Source: CAVQXR01 sp963717955 (GTDB taxonomy: Bacteria > Actinomycetota > Thermoleophilia > Gaiellales > Gaiellaceae). From it: DNA of 64,000 bases. The notes beneath the pieces are model-generated. The model was not told the origin of the DNA and made no database searches. It saw nothing but the letters and a program-made list of their open reading frames with translations. Position numbers and translations under genes: made by a program. Every line of letters starts with the position of its first letter. Position 1 is the first letter of the stretch. Of this stretch, positions 60,908 through 64,000 are shown piece after piece. Location of the stretch: the NCBI GenBank assembly GCA_963717955.1, contig CAVQXR010000001.1, positions 1 through 64,000 on the forward strand, in the 5' to 3' direction.

Positions 60908-61048
60908 TCAGCGCCCTCTTGAGGCTGTTCCGGTTGCGGTGTCGATGGCGGCGAGGTTGCGGCGGAGCCAGTCGCCGACCTTGTGGAACCAACCCCCCAC
61001 GTAGACGGTCGGCCCTGAGGTCGCGAGCGCGAACACACCCCTCCGGGC
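60908..61048 (-). pseudogene. Secreted beta-propeller fragment
   Basis: GVFALATSGPTVYVGGWFHK then VGDWLRRNLAAIDTATGTAS matches the repeated unit of actinobacterial surface proteins (V-Y-V-G-G-x-F-x-x-V-G...R-x-N-L-A-A-I/L-D). Only one unit is left, and it stops at 60908. It lies next to a Family 2 fragment. Confidence 0.45.
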
Positions 61049-61125
61049 GTGGATGCCGGCTGGCATTCGATCACGACGCCCTAGTCGCGTCGAGCCCTGC
61101 CTCACGCGCCCCGCGACTACCTGCG
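61040..61125 (+). repeat. Family 2 repeat, fragment E
   Basis: GGCTGGCATTCGATCACGAC and CGCGACTACCTG correspond to the later blocks of copy B (35800-35880). No palindrome. The remainder of 60810-61292 has no supportable gene apart from the propeller fragment. Confidence 0.5.
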
Positions 61126-61292
61126 TGCCAGTGCCCCCCGGACCCTCGACGGCATCGAATTGCGATGCGATGCCAGAGAAAGCAGGTTCCGTAGAAGCCC
61201 GCACGATATGTGCGGGTTCGCACCATTGTCGCGACCGAATCCAGCTGTGATCATCGTCATATCCAGCAACGCTTCGGGGTTCGGGAGGGCGA

Positions 61293-61721
61293 GTGCGGCG
61301 GATGATTCTCCTGTGTCTTGTTCTTGCGGTCGCATTGCCTGCGAACGCGGGGGCGGTGGCTGACTTCAAGACCCCGGCTGGGGCTGCGTTCTGCGGATTC
61401 GTGGAGCAGTACGCGGTCGCGAACCCGACCCCCACCCTGATCTGCTGGACGCCGAACGACGGGTTCACCGTCACGATGCGTCCGAGAGCTCATCCGAAGG
61501 CTCGCTACGTGGCGAACAACGCGGGTTCCGGTGGTTTTGCGGTGCGGACGCTGCGTTTCGGCCAGAGCTGGTGGGGCGACGCGACACGGTCTGGGATAGG
61601 GAGCGGCGCGGGAAGGGACGTGCTCTTCAGGTGCGTCAGCCGCAGGACGGGTCTCACGTGCACGAGCAAGGCAGGGCACGGCTGGTGGCTGGGCCGCTAC
61701 CACGGCTACCGGATCTTCTAG
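61293..61721 (+). CDS. Secreted DUF6636-like protein
   Basis: 142 residues from GTG with a clear signal peptide (RRMILLCLVLAVALPANAGA, cleavage likely after AGA or AVA). The mature domain has four Cys (AAFCGFVEQYA, TLICWTPND, LFRCVSRRTGLTC) and the ending GLTCTSKAGHGWWLGRYHGY, the pattern of small exported actinobacterial proteins (DUF6636). Function unknown. GAGGGCGA precedes the start. Confidence 0.72.
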   Translation: MRRMILLCLVLAVALPANAGAVADFKTPAGAAFCGFVEQYAVANPTPTLICWTPNDGFTVTMRPRAHPKARYVANNAGSGGFAVRTLRFGQSWWGDATRSGIGSGAGRDVLFRCVSRRTGLTCTSKAGHGWWLGRYHGYRIF

Positions 61722-61781
61722 GGCGTTACGGCGATGCGGCCGCCAGCATGCAAGAGGGATACGACAGGGGGGTGGGAGATA

Positions 61782-62255
61782 ATGTGGAACCTCACGGCTA
61801 TCCGGCTAGCGGCGATGGTTGTGGTTGCGGGTGTGATAGTCGCTGCCTGTGGCGGCGGACAGGGCGGCACACCGGCGACGGTGACGGTCACCACGCCGAG
61901 CGTCACAACGCCTGCTGAGGAGCCTACGTCGACCGCGGTCGACCAGAGCACGGGATCCTCCCCGGAGCCGGTTCCGTCGGCCGACGAGTTCGCCGAGACG
62001 CGAATCCCGGGCCAGGCCGCAAGAGATGTTGCCCGTGCGGTAAGGAAATCCTGGAACCGTTGCGGTGAGAACGACGTCTGCATCCCGGGCGAGTACGCCC
62101 TCTCGGTCGGCTGCAAACAGCCTGACCCACAAGTCCTCAAGCTGGAGTGCTTCGTGACCACCGAGAAGAAAGAAGACGGAAGCGCCTACGGATACACGGT
62201 AGACGCGACCGTTGCGCCCGACTTCTCGAGGTTCACCTGGGGGCTCGCAAATTGA
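61782..62255 (+). CDS. Lipoprotein, first gene of an overlapping operon
   Basis: 157 residues from ATG after GGGGGGTGGGAGATA. Signal with lipobox (MVVVAGVIVAACGGGQGG), a Thr/Pro/Ser linker and a globular domain with four Cys (RCGENDVCIPGEYALSVGCK, LKLECFVTTEK). Its TGA overlaps a TTG start of the next small ORF. Similar linker style (TVTVTTPSV) to the DUF4352 lipoprotein at 35978. Confidence 0.75.
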   Translation: MWNLTAIRLAAMVVVAGVIVAACGGGQGGTPATVTVTTPSVTTPAEEPTSTAVDQSTGSSPEPVPSADEFAETRIPGQAARDVARAVRKSWNRCGENDVCIPGEYALSVGCKQPDPQVLKLECFVTTEKKEDGSAYGYTVDATVAPDFSRFTWGLAN

Positions 62256-62374
62256 CACCGCATCGCATCACTTCGCTCTTGGCGATCGGGGTCGCAGCGA
62301 CCGGGGGCGTGCTTTTGGTGTTCCGACGGCTGTTGCCGGATACCCAACCGCGTCCAATCGAGAGGAGAAAGTGA
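62252..62374 (+). CDS. 40-residue single-span membrane peptide
   Basis: The TTG start overlaps the preceding stop (TTGA), and the TGA stop overlaps the next ATG (TGATG). The peptide has one hydrophobic helix (ITSLLAIGVAATGGVLLVF) flanked by basic residues (RRLLPDTQPRPIERRK), so it should insert with the C-terminus inside. The exact tiling of the gap between two real genes supports it. Confidence 0.5.
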   Translation: MTPHRITSLLAIGVAATGGVLLVFRRLLPDTQPRPIERRK

Positions 62375-62676
62375 TGAGGCACTGGAGAAAGATGACGTGG
62401 GTTCTGCTCGGGTGGGTGGGGCTGATCGTCCTGTGGATCGTCGTCGGCGCGAAGTCCGCGATCGACGAGACGGCGGCTGCCGCCTGCGCCGCCGAGAGCG
62501 ACGGCTTCCTGACCGTCGAGGACTGCACGGCGGCGCAGGAGATCGGAACAGGGATCGGGGTGGCGCTGATCCTCGGGCTGGGGTTTGTCGGCTTCGTCGT
62601 CCTGAGCATCGTGTGGTTCATGACGAGGCCGCGCGAGCAGGTCATCGTCCGGGTTCTCGATCAGCCACGGGTCTGA
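62374..62676 (+). CDS. Two-helix membrane protein, last gene of the operon
   Basis: 100 residues from ATG after AGAGGAGAAAGTG. Two hydrophobic segments (VLLGWVGLIVLWIVVGAKSA and GVALILGLGFVGFVVLSIVW) are joined by an acidic loop with two Cys (AACAAESDGFLTVEDCTAAQ), the layout of DUF4389/superinfection-immunity-like small membrane proteins. A charged C-terminus (RPREQVIVRVLD) follows. No specific family is certain. Confidence 0.65.
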   Translation: MRHWRKMTWVLLGWVGLIVLWIVVGAKSAIDETAAAACAAESDGFLTVEDCTAAQEIGTGIGVALILGLGFVGFVVLSIVWFMTRPREQVIVRVLDQPRV

Positions 62677-62739
62677 CGTTTGCAGGTAGCCGCCCGCGAG
62701 GGCGACCTCCTGGAGCCGTCGGCTCCACGACACAAGCGG

Positions 62740-63021
62740 GGGATCCGAGGACTGGGAACCCGACCCCAAGCTCGCAGAGATCGCCCGCGCACTCGTCCAA
62801 GCCATCCGGGCTGACCTCACGATCGACTGGGCCGACCACGAAGCCACCGAGGCCGCGATCCGCACGAAGATCAAGCACCTCCTCCGCCGCCTCGGCTACA
62901 AGCCCCGGCAGGGCGGCGGCGGGCCAATACAGCGGCAGGCCGCCGTCGACCTGATCCTCGACTAGGCCCGCGAGATCTACCGCCTCTGGCCCGACATTCA
63001 CCCGGCCGACCTGCCGATCTA
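62740..63021 (+). pseudogene. HsdR C-terminal remnant 2, next to IS481 copy 2
   Basis: DPKLAEIARALVQAIRADLT, then IDWADHEATEAAIRTKIKHL and LRRLGYKPRQGGGG is a clear type I restriction HsdR C-terminal (DUF3387) segment. A TAG at 62961-62963 interrupts it, but the following AREIYRLWPDIHPADLPI-stop is the same as in remnant 1. The upstream 1000 residues of HsdR are absent. Copy 2 of the IS begins two bases after the stop. Confidence 0.6.
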
Positions 63022-63972
63022 GATGTAGGACCCAGCCAGGTTGTTCCTCGTGAGGGCTTCCAGCCGCTGGAGCGGTGGTTGGTGGCTGAGGGAGCCGTGT
63101 GGTCTGCGGCGATTGTAGAAGTCGAGCCAGCTGGTGAGTGCGCGGCGTCGTTCGTCGGAGGTGCCGTAGATCGCGCCGTAGGCCCAGCCGCCGAGCAGGG
63201 TGCGGATGAAGCGCTCGGCCTTGCCGTTGGTGCGTGGCCGGTAGGGGCGGGTGCGCAGGTGCTTGATCCCGAGGGCCCTGCAGGCGAGTGCGTGCACGAC
63301 CGAGACGTAGGCGGAGCCGTTGTCGGTCATCACCCGTTCGACGCGGATGCCGTGAGCGCGGAAGTGAGCGACGGCACGGCGTAGGAAGCCGACCGCGGTC
63401 GTGGCTTGCTCGTCGTCGAGCACCTCGACGTAGGCGATCCGGGTCGCGTCGTCGATGCAGATGTGCACGAACTCCCAACCGATCCCGCGGCTGCGCGTGC
63501 GGCGGTCGCCGTTGACGCGGTGGCCGGGGCGGCCGATCCGGCCGAGCTTCTTGACATCGATGTGAACGAGCTCGCCCGGCCGCTTGCGTTCGTAGCGATT
63601 CGCTGGCTCGGGAGGCTCGAGCCGCGACAGCTTGCCGAGCCCGATCCGGGTGAGGACGGTCGAGACCGTCGAGCGCGGCATCGCCAGGGTCTCGGCGATC
63701 TCCGCCCCGGTCATCCGTAACCGGCGAAGCAGCACGATCAGCTCCACCCGCTGCTCGGGCGTGCGGTGTGGAACAAGCACAGGCGCCGAGGAACGATCGA
63801 CCAGGCCGTCGCCGCCTTCGGCGCGGAAGCGGGCAAGCCACTTCGAGACCGTGCGCACGCTCACGCCGGCGGCCTCGGCCGCCTGCGCGAGCGTCCAACC
63901 TTCCTCAAGCACGCGGCGCACCATCAGCGAGCGGCTGTGCAGACAGGTGCGGGCGTTACCGTGCAGCCTCAT
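63019..63972 (-). CDS. IS481-family transposase, copy 2
   Basis: 317 residues, the same as copy 1 except for Leu instead of Val near residue 66 (SSAPVLVPHRT). All DDE residues are present (HIDVKKLGR, MTDNGSAYV, AERFIRT), so it is probably active. As in copy 1, the TAG stop comes from the CTAG of the target, outside the inverted repeat. Confidence 0.9.
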   Translation of the reverse strand: MRLHGNARTCLHSRSLMVRRVLEEGWTLAQAAEAAGVSVRTVSKWLARFRAEGGDGLVDRSSAPVLVPHRTPEQRVELIVLLRRLRMTGAEIAETLAMPRSTVSTVLTRIGLGKLSRLEPPEPANRYERKRPGELVHIDVKKLGRIGRPGHRVNGDRRTRSRGIGWEFVHICIDDATRIAYVEVLDDEQATTAVGFLRRAVAHFRAHGIRVERVMTDNGSAYVSVVHALACRALGIKHLRTRPYRPRTNGKAERFIRTLLGGWAYGAIYGTSDERRRALTSWLDFYNRRRPHGSLSHQPPLQRLEALTRNNLAGSYI

Positions 63973-64000
63973 TCGGGTCCTCCTTGGAACTGGGTGGCTT
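63024..64000 (-). mobile_element. IS481-family insertion sequence, copy 2 (runs off the window)
   Basis: Inverted orientation relative to copy 1. The right inverted repeat begins TGTAGGACCCAGCCAGGTTG at 63024, directly after ATCTAGA. By comparison with copy 1 the other end should lie about 55 bp beyond the window. Together the copies bracket 57955-63023. Confidence 0.88.

Noticed and set aside
61734..61781. Upstream ATG for the lipoprotein
   Set aside because: It would add 16 residues before the signal peptide; the ATG at 61782 has the ribosome site and puts the signal at the N-terminus.

Overview
The window is very GC-rich bacterial DNA with GTG and TTG starts, AGGAGG-type ribosome sites and many actinobacterial families: a PspA-PspAA-PspAB group, MalT/LuxR ATPase regulators, DUF2252, DUF2254, SHOCT and cyclase-ATPase proteins. 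It most likely comes from an actinomycete, perhaps a soil lineage near Thermoleophilia (Gaiellales/Solirubrobacterales); the class is an inference from gene content. Many reading frames in three stretches (about 12.8-14.4, 19.9-29.9 and 47.5-54 kb) carry single-base frameshifts, mostly extra G or C, while the stretches between are clean. One affected gene is seryl-tRNA synthetase, normally essential, so much of this is probably low-coverage sequence error rather than gene decay.

Region by region. 0.1-12.6 kb: an envelope or stress region bounded by two inverted copies of a module made of a DUF1254/DUF1214 protein, a small carboxymuconolactone-decarboxylase (CMD) family protein and a lipoprotein. 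Between the copies lie DUF2254, DedA, YihY/BrkB, a MalT-type LuxR regulator and a DUF1269 protein, plus sulfatase and ZIP-transporter remnants. 12.8-17.8 kb: a DUF2252 gene, a coupled DUF4239 membrane pair and a CPA1 antiporter. 17.8-19.3 kb: an integrase beside tRNA-Ser(UGA). 19.3-30.4 kb: housekeeping genes read through frameshifts (S15/CocE hydrolase, SerRS, HAD phosphatase, cytochrome c, a membrane protein, HtpX, the Psp group, M20 amidohydrolase, GST-like protein). 30.46-35 kb: tRNA-Ala(CGC) with an integrated P4-like element (integrase, AlpA-like HTH, primase-helicase).

35-64 kb is an accessory island. It holds lipoproteins, a GIY-YIG nuclease, SDR, GNAT, two TolB-like propellers, a cyclase-ATPase regulator, a two-gene DNA methyltransferase plus PLD-SNF2 helicase system that looks defensive, a secreted protein with three 390-bp repeats, pentapeptide and cupin proteins, a compact overlapping membrane-protein operon, and two inverted IS481-family copies. 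Two dispersed repeat families run through it. Family 1 (three full copies, one truncated, one fragment) carries a 69-residue ORF beginning M-A-x-x-FYGLHD, and four of its copies lie divergently 110-220 bp upstream of an accessory gene. Family 2 consists of short palindromes with MerR-operator-like spacing and conserved flanks.

The best candidates for something undescribed are the Family 1 ORF/repeat with its fixed divergent placement, the duplicated DUF1254-CMD-lipoprotein module with a strongly conserved intergenic segment and a shared CATGCC box, and the methyltransferase/PLD-helicase pair.
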